NCBI GenBank assembly: GCA_003568415.1
Contig: PWXV01000199.1
Coordinates: 1 to 38,181, forward strand
DNA from: Ignavibacteriales bacterium
Lineage (GTDB): Bacteria > Bacteroidota > Ignavibacteria > T3Sed10-11
DNA length: 38,181 bases
Direction: 5' to 3'
Position numbers and translations under genes: made by a program. Below are positions 1-8,860 of the stretch, one piece after another (the stretch's first letter is position 1; each line of letters begins with the position of its first letter). Under the pieces are notes generated by a model that saw only the letters and a list, made by a program, of their open reading frames with translations, searched no databases and was not told where the DNA came from.

Positions 1-51
1 ATAAATAAAATAAATTATTAAGTAAATCGATTTCGCTTCAATAAACACCTC

Positions 52-86
52 CCGCCCTGTCGATACTATTTTGGCAGGGCGGTTTT
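52..86 (+). terminator. Rho-independent terminator of a gene upstream of the window
   Basis: Perfect 8-bp stem CCGCCCTG...CAGGGCGG followed by TTTT. Confidence 0.7.
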
Positions 87-123
87 GTAAGAATACGTCA
101 ATGAACAGAAGAAGAGTGATGCT

Positions 124-1575
124 ATGAAAAAATATAAATCTATGAAAAGATTGATAATCGGGACGACCCTCCTGGTACTGCTAATAATGCCCAAATTAGA
201 AGCACAATTTCTCGAGGATGCGTTACGTCTTGATTACGGGATGCTCGGAAGTGGTGCCCGTTCACTCTCAATGGGTACCGCATATCTTGCAGTTGCCGAT
301 GACTTCAGTGCAACATTTTATAATCCTGCCGGTCTTGCACAAATGAGGCAGTTTGAAATCTCAGGCGGACTGCGTCACACAAATTTCCGCAACGACGCAT
401 TCTATCTCGGATCAACGAACGACTACAGAGCTTCTAAAACGAATTTAGATAATCTCGGAATTGTTATCCCCGTACCGACTATCCAGGGAAGTTTGACGTT
501 TGCGATCGGTTATAACAGGGTAAATGATTTAACCCAGGTTAGTTCGTTCGACGGATTCAATGAATCCGACTCGATCATTCCCGACCTCTTCTTAAGCAGA
601 GATGAAATGTCTTATTTCTTATTCTTATCAGATGAAACCGGAGCTACTCCCTTTATGGGTGATCTTCAACAATATGGTACCCAGGAGGAATTCGGTTCGA
701 TAAATAACTGGAGTTTTTCCGGCGGTATCGAGGTTGTACCTAACTTCTTTCTCGGCACGACGCTCAATTTAATTTCAGGTAGTTATCGTCATACATTTAC
801 GTTCGAAGAAGTAGATATATTCAACGTGTATGATACATTTCCGGATGACCTTGAATATCTGTTCGTCGAGGATAACATCGATGCACGGATATCAGGATTC
901 AATGCTATCTTTGGCGGATTATTTAAAGCCGGCAATATTATAAGGTTCGGAGCAACCATTCAAACACCGACACGATATTCTATTGAAGAAGATTACACAA
1001 CCTTTGGACAAAGTAGATTTACAACTCCGGATGAAGACGGATTTAACTCCTATGAAGATGAATTCGACGCATTTATTGATTACGATGTCTCTACACCATG
1101 GAAATTCGGTGTGGGGGCGGCAGTGAGTTTGGTTGGGTTAACCGTATCGGCAGCTGTAGACTATCAGGATTGGACGCAGCTTGAATTTCGAAATGCACCA
1201 AGTGAAGTAATGGCGATAAACCGAACGATACGTGAAAGATTAGAACCGACAACCAATTTACGCACAGGAGCAGAATTTAACCTCCCTATCATCCCGCTTG
1301 CCGTCCGCGGCGGATTCATTTATCAACCAACACCCTATAAAGACGCTCCGTCGGAACTTAACCGTAAATATTTAACCGGAGGTATCGGTGTTCGGGTCCA
1401 GGATGCAATTTATTTGGACCTTGCAATAACACGAGGTTTCTGGGAATCGGATCTTACTATCTATGATTACGATATATGGAACGAGAATCAGAACCGATGG
1501 CAGCCGGTTACCCGCATTGTGAATGAAGATATCACGAAAAATTCTGTTACTTTCTCTTTCCGTTACAGGTTTTAA
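124..1575 (+). CDS. PorV/FadL-like (OmpP1/UPF0164-type) outer membrane beta-barrel protein
   Basis: 483 aa; signal peptide; 'LGSGARSLSMGTAYLAVADDFSATFYNPAGLAQ' motif; C-terminal aromatic residue (FRYRF) typical of barrels. Confidence 0.8.
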   Translation: MKKYKSMKRLIIGTTLLVLLIMPKLEAQFLEDALRLDYGMLGSGARSLSMGTAYLAVADDFSATFYNPAGLAQMRQFEISGGLRHTNFRNDAFYLGSTNDYRASKTNLDNLGIVIPVPTIQGSLTFAIGYNRVNDLTQVSSFDGFNESDSIIPDLFLSRDEMSYFLFLSDETGATPFMGDLQQYGTQEEFGSINNWSFSGGIEVVPNFFLGTTLNLISGSYRHTFTFEEVDIFNVYDTFPDDLEYLFVEDNIDARISGFNAIFGGLFKAGNIIRFGATIQTPTRYSIEEDYTTFGQSRFTTPDEDGFNSYEDEFDAFIDYDVSTPWKFGVGAAVSLVGLTVSAAVDYQDWTQLEFRNAPSEVMAINRTIRERLEPTTNLRTGAEFNLPIIPLAVRGGFIYQPTPYKDAPSELNRKYLTGGIGVRVQDAIYLDLAITRGFWESDLTIYDYDIWNENQNRWQPVTRIVNEDITKNSVTFSFRYRF

Positions 1576-1588
1576 GCTACTATAACGA

Positions 1589-1618
1589 ACGGGCATCGGA
1601 TATAAATCCGGTGCCCGT
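1589..1618 (+). terminator. Probable terminator hairpin downstream of the OMP gene
   Basis: ACGGGCATCGGAT-ATAA-ATCCGGTGCCCGT, 13-bp stem with one G-U position; weak T tract. Confidence 0.5.
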
Positions 1619-1711
1619 ATTGAACTGTTTCCTACCTCCTATTATCTTGAATACCTCACTGCTTTTCAGTAAATTGAAATTTCAGCATTATCTTTCATCC
1701 AGAGAATTACT

Positions 1712-4126
1712 ATGTTTTCTAAAAAGAGAATATTTATTGGAATAACCGGCACGCTTATTGTCGTTCTGATAGCCGGATTTTTATTCGTCAGACATCTAAT
1801 TACCCGGTCATTTCCCGATTACGAAGCGTCTTATACGAGCACACAAATAAGTCAACCGATTTCGATCTATCGCGACGAATACGGCGTGCCGCGCATTGAA
1901 GCTGCAACTGAAGACGATGCATATTTTGCCGTCGGGGTCGCACACGCACAAGACCGGTTATGGCAGATGGAAATAACCAGACGCGCCGGCCTGGGACAAC
2001 TTGCAGAAATTTTAGGAAGAGATGTACTTGATATCGATAAATTATTCAGGACACTCGGTTTTGAAAACATCATTAACGAGACGCTTGAAGAAATACCCGA
2101 TGAATTTAAGAATATTCTTGAAAGATATGCTGCAGGTGTCAATTACGTGATTGAATCAACAAAAGGAAAATATCCGGTCGAATTCGATATACTTCAGTAT
2201 GAACCGGAGCCGTGGGAACCTGCGCATAGTTTAATTATCGGAAAGTTAATGGCCTGGGAATTGAATCTATCCTGGCGTACAAATATTGCATTGGGACAGG
2301 TAGTCGAACAGGTCGATTTTGAGCTTGCAATAGAAGCGATCCCCGGATATCCTCCCGATGCTCCTCTGACAATACCTGAAGAACTCCGCGACAGGAGGTT
2401 CACAGAAGCAATGCGTGAAATACGGAAAATTGATTCGAAGTATCGTACTCTTGCCGGGATTCAGGGAACACACATTGGCAGTAATAGCTGGGTTGTAAGC
2501 GGTAAGCATACCGCAAGCGGAAAACCGATGCTTGCAAACGACCCTCACCTCGGTTTAGCGGCTCCTTCCCGTTGGTATGAATTAAGCATGCATGCAGGTA
2601 ATGATCTTACAGTTGGTGGGATGACGCTTCCCGGTGCACCCGTAGTGGTGATAGGAAGGAACAACGCAATCGCCTGGGGATTAACCAATGTAATGGCAGA
2701 TGACGCCGATTTTTATTTGGAAGATATCGATACATCAGCAACACCCCGTTACCGGCTCGATAACGAATGGATTGATCTGCAGTTACGGCAGGAGGAAATA
2801 TTTATTAAAGATGAAAGTCCGGTGACGCTAAATATTTACTCAACACATCGTGGACCGCTGGTGCAATCGGTGCTTGGTGTCGAACCCGGGAAATGGGAGG
2901 ATCAGCCGGTCAGCATGCGCTGGACCGGATTCGAGGTAACGAATGAACTGGAAGCACTCTATGGTGTAAACAAAGCGACCACATACCAACAATTCCGTGA
3001 AAGCCTACGTAATTTTTCGGCACCGGGTCAGAATTTTATCTATGCTGATACAGCAGGTAATATCGGATATTTTGCGGCCGCCCGTTTACCTGTTCGCCCT
3101 CACGGCAACCCGATACTGCCGTTTGCCGGATGGGATAGCCAGTATGATTGGACGGGTTATGTTCCCTTTGATGAACTACCGGAGCTTTATAATCCGCCGA
3201 ATGGTATTATAGCGAATGCAAATAATAAGATTATTGACGATACCTATCCTCATTATATAGGCTCGCTGTGGGAACACCCGTCACGAATACAACGAATACT
3301 CGAAATGCTCGAAGACAATCAGACTTTCCTTGTAAGCGATTTTCAAAGAATGCAAAACGATTATATTTCACATCACGCCCGTGATATTGTCCCATATATC
3401 CTGCAGGCATATGAGGATATAACAATTGATGATGATGACATCAGCCGGACACTGAGTTACTTCAGAAACTGGGATTTTTATTTTGGAGTTGAGGATGTTC
3501 CAACTGCAATTTTCAATGTCTTCTGGATGAAAATGATAACCAATACTTTCGAGCCGCGTATGGGCGAAGCACTTTTCACTGAATACATTTCACTAGGCAA
3601 TATCCCGACCAGAGCACTCAGTGAATTATTAACCACTCCGGATTCAGAGTGGTTTGAGAACCCTGCGACGAGGCGACGTGAAAATCGCGATGAGGTGATC
3701 AGAAAGAGTCTTGATGATGCTCTACAATATTTGCGGGAAAAACTTGGCGATGATATGCGCACCTGGCGATGGGGCGCAATCCACACTGTTACCTTTGAAC
3801 ACATCTTTGGGAATCATTCTCCCATCGATAGAGTAGTCAATATCGGTCCTTTTCCGGTCGGTGGCTCTGCCACCACAGTTAATAAGGGTGAGTATTTTTT
3901 ATTTGATCCATATGAAACAATTGTCGGTGCTTCGATGCGATTCATTGTAGATATGGATGACCCGGCGATTGCATACACCGTTATACCGACCGGGCAATCG
4001 GGCCAACCACTCCATCGACATTATAAAGATCAAACTCAATTATGGCTTGATGGCCGGTATAAAACTACATCGCTTTTTCAAGAACCCGGTTTAGAATACA
4101 AACGGATGCACATACTTCCAGAATAA
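1712..4126 (+). CDS. Penicillin acylase family protein (Ntn hydrolase, S45)
   Basis: 804 aa; 'GSNSWVVSGKHTASGKPMLANDPHLGL' catalytic Ser context; 'NNAIAWGLTNVMADDADFYLE'. Confidence 0.92.
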   Translation: MFSKKRIFIGITGTLIVVLIAGFLFVRHLITRSFPDYEASYTSTQISQPISIYRDEYGVPRIEAATEDDAYFAVGVAHAQDRLWQMEITRRAGLGQLAEILGRDVLDIDKLFRTLGFENIINETLEEIPDEFKNILERYAAGVNYVIESTKGKYPVEFDILQYEPEPWEPAHSLIIGKLMAWELNLSWRTNIALGQVVEQVDFELAIEAIPGYPPDAPLTIPEELRDRRFTEAMREIRKIDSKYRTLAGIQGTHIGSNSWVVSGKHTASGKPMLANDPHLGLAAPSRWYELSMHAGNDLTVGGMTLPGAPVVVIGRNNAIAWGLTNVMADDADFYLEDIDTSATPRYRLDNEWIDLQLRQEEIFIKDESPVTLNIYSTHRGPLVQSVLGVEPGKWEDQPVSMRWTGFEVTNELEALYGVNKATTYQQFRESLRNFSAPGQNFIYADTAGNIGYFAAARLPVRPHGNPILPFAGWDSQYDWTGYVPFDELPELYNPPNGIIANANNKIIDDTYPHYIGSLWEHPSRIQRILEMLEDNQTFLVSDFQRMQNDYISHHARDIVPYILQAYEDITIDDDDISRTLSYFRNWDFYFGVEDVPTAIFNVFWMKMITNTFEPRMGEALFTEYISLGNIPTRALSELLTTPDSEWFENPATRRRENRDEVIRKSLDDALQYLREKLGDDMRTWRWGAIHTVTFEHIFGNHSPIDRVVNIGPFPVGGSATTVNKGEYFLFDPYETIVGASMRFIVDMDDPAIAYTVIPTGQSGQPLHRHYKDQTQLWLDGRYKTTSLFQEPGLEYKRMHILPE

Positions 4127-4141
4127 AACTGAGGCATAACC

Positions 4142-4909
4142 ATGGTCACTGAAACTATACCTGATATTGTCAACGAAAAATTAAAACAGGCACGAACTGT
4201 CGGAGCTTTTACCGGTGCCGGGATATCTGCCGAAAGTAATATACCTACATTTCGGGGAGACGAGGGATTGTGGACGAAGTTTAAACCTGAGGAGCTTGCA
4301 AATTTTAATGCATTTATGAAAAATCCTGATCTTGTGTGGGAATGGTATTCGGCACGGAAAAAAATAATCCACGAGGCACAACCGAATCCCGGTCATCGTG
4401 CCCTTGCAGAACTTGAAGAACTTGTCGATGAAGTAATAATTGTCACACAAAATATCGATAACCTGCACCGCCGGGCAGGCAGTACACGGGTACACGAACT
4501 CCATGGCAACATAGAACGAAATTATTGTATCAAATGCGGTGAAAATTACACAGACGATGCAATCCTGGCAGGTGAACTGCCACCGAAATGTTCAAAATGT
4601 GGTGGACTTGTTCGTCCCGATGTCGTGTGGTTCGGTGAATATTTACCGCAGGATGAATTCACAGCATCAGAGGAAGCTGCTCAACGGTCGGATGTGTTCT
4701 TCTCGCTCGGGACATCTGCAATTGTATATCCGGCAGCATCTATCCCGCAGCTTGCAAAATATGCCGGGGCATTTCTTATTGAAATTAATCCCGAAACTAC
4801 TCCCCTTTCAGATATCGCCGATGTAACTATTCTCGGTAAAACGGGAGCGATCTTACCGGAAATAGTCAACAATCTCAGATCAATTAAATCGGAGGGAAAA
4901 AACGATTGA
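4142..4909 (+). CDS. cobB: NAD-dependent protein deacylase, Sir2 family
   Basis: GAGISAESNIPTFRG, TQNIDNLHRRAG, ELHGN, four-Cys zinc site; WYSARK contains the Y-x-x-R of class III deacylases. Confidence 0.93.
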   Translation: MVTETIPDIVNEKLKQARTVGAFTGAGISAESNIPTFRGDEGLWTKFKPEELANFNAFMKNPDLVWEWYSARKKIIHEAQPNPGHRALAELEELVDEVIIVTQNIDNLHRRAGSTRVHELHGNIERNYCIKCGENYTDDAILAGELPPKCSKCGGLVRPDVVWFGEYLPQDEFTASEEAAQRSDVFFSLGTSAIVYPAASIPQLAKYAGAFLIEINPETTPLSDIADVTILGKTGAILPEIVNNLRSIKSEGKND

Positions 4910-6336
4910 AGAAATCCAAAAAAATCACCTTTACGCGCACAAAAATCGTATGCACTATCGGACCCGCAACAGAAACACCTGCGATGTTAAAAAAATTGAT
5001 CAAAGAAGGGATGAGTGCAGCACGGCTTAATTTTTCACACGGTTCGCACGAAGGCCATATAAAAATGGTAAAAAATATCAAAAAGGTTTCGGAGAAACTT
5101 CACACCCATATCCCCATCATACAAGATCTCCAGGGCCCGAAGATCCGTGTTGGCAATTTGGCGGAACCTGAAATAATGCTACGAAAAGGAAATAAGATCC
5201 GGATAACAACAAAAAACATTAAAGGAACTCCTGAGGTTATTCCGACTACCTATAAAAATTTACCGAAGGATGTCAAAAAGAATAGTACTATCCTTCTCGA
5301 TGACGGATTGATTCGATTAGTAGTAGAACGAATTGAGGGGAATGAAGTACTATGCAGAATTACAAACGGAGGCATACTGAGACCAAATAAAGGAATTAAC
5401 TTGCCGGGTGTTTCTATCAGTTCGCCATCACTGACCAGGAAAGACCGAGAAGACCTGAAATTAGGTTTAGCTCTCGGTGTAGATTATGTAGCGCTTTCAT
5501 TTGTTCGGTCACCCAATGATATTCGCCAGCTAAGGCGAGCTATGACACAATACGGGAAAGTAGTACCGATCATTGCAAAGATTGAAAAGAGTGAAGCTGT
5601 CGATGAAATTGAAGATGTTATACGGGAAGCGGATGCAATTATGGTAGCACGTGGCGATCTCGGTGTTGAAGTGCCGAGTGAGGATGTGCCGCTCATTCAG
5701 AAAATGATTATAAACAAATGTAATCGAATCGGTAAACCGGTAATCACCGCTACACAGATGCTGGAATCAATGATCAGTAACCCGACAGCTACCCGTGCCG
5801 AAACAAGTGACGTCGCAAATGCCGTCCTCGATGGCACCGATGCTGTTATGTTAAGTGGTGAAACTTCCATCGGAAAATTTCCGGTAGCTGCCGTTCAAAC
5901 TATGTCAAACGTTGTAAATAAGGTGGAAGATGCATTGAAATTCAGCTATAGACAGCATCGTGAATTGCAAAGCGAACTTGCTGCCGAAGCAATCGGCAGA
6001 GCTGCCTGCGTATTATCTGAGCAGGTCGGGGCGGCTGCAATTGTCCCGGTGACGCACGGAGGTACAACCGCACGAATACTGGCAAAGTATCGTCCCCGGG
6101 CAATAATTATGGCAGTGACGGCAAATCAAGAAACAGCACGCCGGTTAAATCTTGTATGGGGAGTACGTTCAATTTTAATCTCTCGATTGACCGATACCGA
6201 TACTACCCTTGAAAATATTGAACACGAAATTTCAGATTCCAAATTAGTGAAGAAAGGAAACTATGTTGTATATACAGCAGGTATGCCTATGCGGATAATG
6301 GGAAAAACTAATATGCTTAAGGTAAGTAAAATCTAA
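4906..6336 (+). CDS. pyk: Pyruvate kinase (TTG start)
   Basis: 476 aa; RTKIVCTIGPAT, MVARGDLGVEVP, TATQMLESMI; start overlaps the sir2 stop by 4 nt (TTGA). Confidence 0.96.
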   Translation: MKKSKKITFTRTKIVCTIGPATETPAMLKKLIKEGMSAARLNFSHGSHEGHIKMVKNIKKVSEKLHTHIPIIQDLQGPKIRVGNLAEPEIMLRKGNKIRITTKNIKGTPEVIPTTYKNLPKDVKKNSTILLDDGLIRLVVERIEGNEVLCRITNGGILRPNKGINLPGVSISSPSLTRKDREDLKLGLALGVDYVALSFVRSPNDIRQLRRAMTQYGKVVPIIAKIEKSEAVDEIEDVIREADAIMVARGDLGVEVPSEDVPLIQKMIINKCNRIGKPVITATQMLESMISNPTATRAETSDVANAVLDGTDAVMLSGETSIGKFPVAAVQTMSNVVNKVEDALKFSYRQHRELQSELAAEAIGRAACVLSEQVGAAAIVPVTHGGTTARILAKYRPRAIIMAVTANQETARRLNLVWGVRSILISRLTDTDTTLENIEHEISDSKLVKKGNYVVYTAGMPMRIMGKTNMLKVSKI

Positions 6337-6343
6337 CAATCTA

Positions 6344-6493
6344 TGAGCTTCGAAGCTGTCCAAAATGTTGATCGGGACTACTGTCATTCTGATCAGTCTT
6401 AGTACAAGAAGAATCTCGTTTAAAATCGGCAATACAATCTTTCGCTTCGCTGCCGATGACATGTAGCCGGGACTTTTTGGACAGCCCCGCTCA
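6344..6493. repeat. MITE-like palindromic element in a convergent intergenic gap
   Basis: Imperfect terminal inverted repeats TGAGC..GCTGTCCAAAA..CGGGACTACTGTCAT / ATGACATGTAGCCGGGAC..TTTTTGGACAGCCCC..GCTCA; TA dinucleotide on both sides; internal hairpin ATCGGCA..TGCCGAT. Confidence 0.6.
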
Positions 6494-6498
6494 TACAT

Positions 6499-6957
6499 CT
6501 ACTGTACGCGTATTTCAGGTTCTACATCAACACTCGCTTTAATAGAATTTGCGATCAAACATTTCTCATGTGCACTGTGCACTATTTCTTTTGCTTGCTC
6601 CACCGCCTCTTCCGATTCTACCGTTATTTCAGGTTTCAGTACGACATGGGTAAATCTGTAACTACCGTCAACAAACTCCAGCTTTCCCTCTGCTTTACTT
6701 TCGTACGATATAAACGGTAATTGCTTACGATAAGCAAACGCCAGAAATGTAGTCATTGTGCATGCCTCAACCGCCGCAACGAAGAGGTCTTCCGGTGTCC
6801 ATACCCCTTCTTCTCCCTTAAATTCAGGAGGACTTGCAACCCTGAAATCCGGCTTGCCCTCTGAATGTATCATGCCTGCACGCTCTTCAATCCATTTTAA
6901 ATTGGTTTGATATGTAAATGTTTTATATTTAGGTTTTGGCTCTTGTACATCATTCAT
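6499..6957 (-). CDS. OsmC family protein
   Basis: 152 aa; 'TPEDLFVAAVEACTMTTFLAFA' Cys motif and 'AHEKCLIANSI' second Cys. Confidence 0.88.
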   Translation of the reverse strand: MNDVQEPKPKYKTFTYQTNLKWIEERAGMIHSEGKPDFRVASPPEFKGEEGVWTPEDLFVAAVEACTMTTFLAFAYRKQLPFISYESKAEGKLEFVDGSYRFTHVVLKPEITVESEEAVEQAKEIVHSAHEKCLIANSIKASVDVEPEIRVQ

Positions 6958-6970
6958 AATAGAATCCTTA

Positions 6971-7312
6971 TTAATTGTTTACCGTCTGAAGATGCTCTTC
7001 GAGTTTCCCAGCCAGCATCTTTTTCGGGACAGCACCGATCACCGCATCTACCAGCTCGCCGTCTTTAAAGATACCAAGTGTTGGAATGCTCATAATTCCG
7101 TAACGGGCGGCAGTTTGACCATTCTCATCGGTATTCACTTTCACAAACTTGAATTTACCTTCATATTCCTGTGCCAGTTCTTCAATTACAGGGGCGACTA
7201 TACGACACGGTCCGCACCATGGCGCCCAGAAATCTACAAGGACAGGTATATTGGACTCAAGCACTTCATTTTGAAAGGTTGCATCTGTACCTTCAAATAC
7301 ATTCTTACTCAT
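6971..7312 (-). CDS. trxA: Thioredoxin
   Basis: 113 aa; [36 protein letters not shown]. Confidence 0.96.
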   Translation of the reverse strand: MSKNVFEGTDATFQNEVLESNIPVLVDFWAPWCGPCRIVAPVIEELAQEYEGKFKFVKVNTDENGQTAARYGIMSIPTLGIFKDGELVDAVIGAVPKKMLAGKLEEHLQTVNN

Positions 7313-7325
7313 ATTATAACTCCTT

Positions 7326-7796
7326 TCAGTTATTACTATCTGCGGTTTGTTCGACTGTTTCCTTTATACGATCCGCCGGTTCAATCCTGTATGAATGGGA
7401 TAATTTGACCGTCGGCTCTACCATCGCTGAAACACCGCAGTATTTTGTTATTGATAATTCAATTGCTTTTTCAATATCTCTTTCATTCAGATCATCACCG
7501 TAAAAAACATACTCCATATGAACTTCCGTAAAAATCCGTGGATGTTCATCGCGTTCTTTTGCACGGAGATGAATCTCATAATGTTTTACATCAATCCGCT
7601 TTTTCTGCAAAATTGAAACAACATCACTGGAAGTACATCCGCCGACAGCAAACAATAACAGTTCCTTCGGACTTGCACCTGCTCCGTGTCCGCCGGCTTT
7701 TGGTTTTGTATCCATTATTACCCAGTGATTCGAATCAGATTTTGCCGCATAGGTATTTCCTTTAATCTGCACAACAGTTGCTTTTTTTTCAGTCAT
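7326..7796 (-). CDS. OsmC family protein
   Basis: 156 aa; '[28 protein letters not shown]' and '[12 protein letters not shown]'. Confidence 0.9.
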   Translation of the reverse strand: MTEKKATVVQIKGNTYAAKSDSNHWVIMDTKPKAGGHGAGASPKELLLFAVGGCTSSDVVSILQKKRIDVKHYEIHLRAKERDEHPRIFTEVHMEYVFYGDDLNERDIEKAIELSITKYCGVSAMVEPTVKLSHSYRIEPADRIKETVEQTADSNN

Positions 7797-7847
7797 TTTA
7801 TCCTTCTAAATACTACTTATATATTCCTGTTTTTTACATTCATTATA

Positions 7848-7875
7848 TTAGATGCACGCTTTTGGGAAAGGATTC
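7848..7875 (-). promoter_or_regulatory. Candidate ECF sigma promoter of the OsmC-Trx-OsmC operon
   Basis: Minus strand GAATCCTTT-N10-TGCATCTAA, identical in sequence and spacing to the motif upstream of the sigma gene. Confidence 0.6.
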
Positions 7876-7902
7876 AGAAAATTCCGGTACTATAAGGCTA
7901 AT

Positions 7903-8160
7903 TTATTTTCCGGATTCCGGGGATTGACCTTTACGGATTATTTCATCAATAGACAGTTTAGCTGAACCTGATGGACGTGGGGATGGGTATTCCCTATAGA
8001 GGTCTATTGTTGTTTTTAAGCTTTTTAAGTAGGATGTACATTCGGGGCACTCATTAAGATGCAGTTTAATTGCTCTGCAATTCGGCGAATTTATATCCTC
8101 ATCGAGGTTATCACAAATATGCTCGTGGACCTCTTCACAAGTTACTGTCTGCTCTTTCAT
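7903..8160 (-). CDS. Zinc-finger (ZAS) anti-sigma factor
   Basis: 85 aa; H-x3-C-x2-C (HLNECPEC); no TM segment; start overlaps the sigma stop (ATGA). Confidence 0.8.
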   Translation of the reverse strand: MKEQTVTCEEVHEHICDNLDEDINSPNCRAIKLHLNECPECTSYLKSLKTTIDLYREYPSPRPSGSAKLSIDEIIRKGQSPESGK

Positions 8161-8717
8161 GATGCAACATACTCCGATAATTGTTCACGTAGTTCTTTCC
8201 GTGCACGGTGTAATCGTGATTTCACCGCGGGTACCGATATATCAAGTACCTGAGCCGTCTCTGCAGCCGTTAGCCCCTCGATATCACGCAATATGAATAC
8301 AATCCGATATTCAACGGGCAATTTCAGGATAGCCGTATCAAGCTGTTTCTGTAGTTCCTGAGACATAATCGTATCTAACGGTGTCGGGGTTCCCGCTGTC
8401 GTACTATTGGCCTGTTCTTGACTATCTTCAAGCTGAACCGACGCTTCATCAATCTTCCGCTGACGGTTTTGCATAAAGCAGTTATTCGTCACGATACTGT
8501 ACAACCAGGTACTGAATTTAGATTTTCCGTCAAATTGATGCAGTTTCCGGTAGACATTTACAAACGTATTCTGAAGTGCTTCTTCCGCTTTTTCACGATC
8601 GCGGCACACTTTGAATGCGAAACTGAATACGGTGCTTTCATACCGTCGCACCAATTCGCTGAACGCCTGCTTATCACCGTCAAGTATCTGACTAATAAGT
8701 GTATTTATCTCTCTCAT
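8157..8717 (-). CDS. ECF-type RNA polymerase sigma factor
   Basis: 186 aa; sigma2 'VFSFAFKVCRDREKAEEALQNTFVNVYRKL', sigma4 'LPVEYRIVFILRDIEGLTAAETAQVLDISVPAVKSRLHRARKELRE'. Confidence 0.95.
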   Translation of the reverse strand: MREINTLISQILDGDKQAFSELVRRYESTVFSFAFKVCRDREKAEEALQNTFVNVYRKLHQFDGKSKFSTWLYSIVTNNCFMQNRQRKIDEASVQLEDSQEQANSTTAGTPTPLDTIMSQELQKQLDTAILKLPVEYRIVFILRDIEGLTAAETAQVLDISVPAVKSRLHRARKELREQLSEYVAS

Positions 8718-8721
8718 CCGG

Positions 8722-8749
8722 TTAGATGCATACAGTTTATAAAGGATTC
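8722..8749 (-). promoter_or_regulatory. Candidate autoregulatory ECF sigma promoter
   Basis: Minus strand GAATCCTTT-N10-TGCATCTAA immediately upstream of the sigma ATG. Confidence 0.6.
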
Positions 8750-8860
8750 ATCTATAAGGTAGTGATTGTGGTAAATAATAGCAATTTTCATTGAATTTCA
8801 ATCCTGCGTTCATTATTTTTGTAAATATCCAACCAAAAACCAATATAGAGTAATGCTGCT

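Noticed and set aside
1712-4126. Penicillin acylase homolog as a quorum-quenching AHL acylase
   Set aside because: Family membership is clear but substrate cannot be inferred from sequence alone.
6244-6498. 84-aa minus-strand ORF
   Set aside because: Produced by the MITE-like palindromic repeat plus the antisense 3' end of pyk; no protein signature.
6962-6989. GAATCC-N17-TCTGA on the plus strand, resembling the ECF motif
   Set aside because: Lies antisense at the 3' end of trxA, lacks the full GAATCCTTT/TGCATCTAA boxes and has no downstream plus-strand gene; likely chance, though an antisense transcript cannot be excluded.
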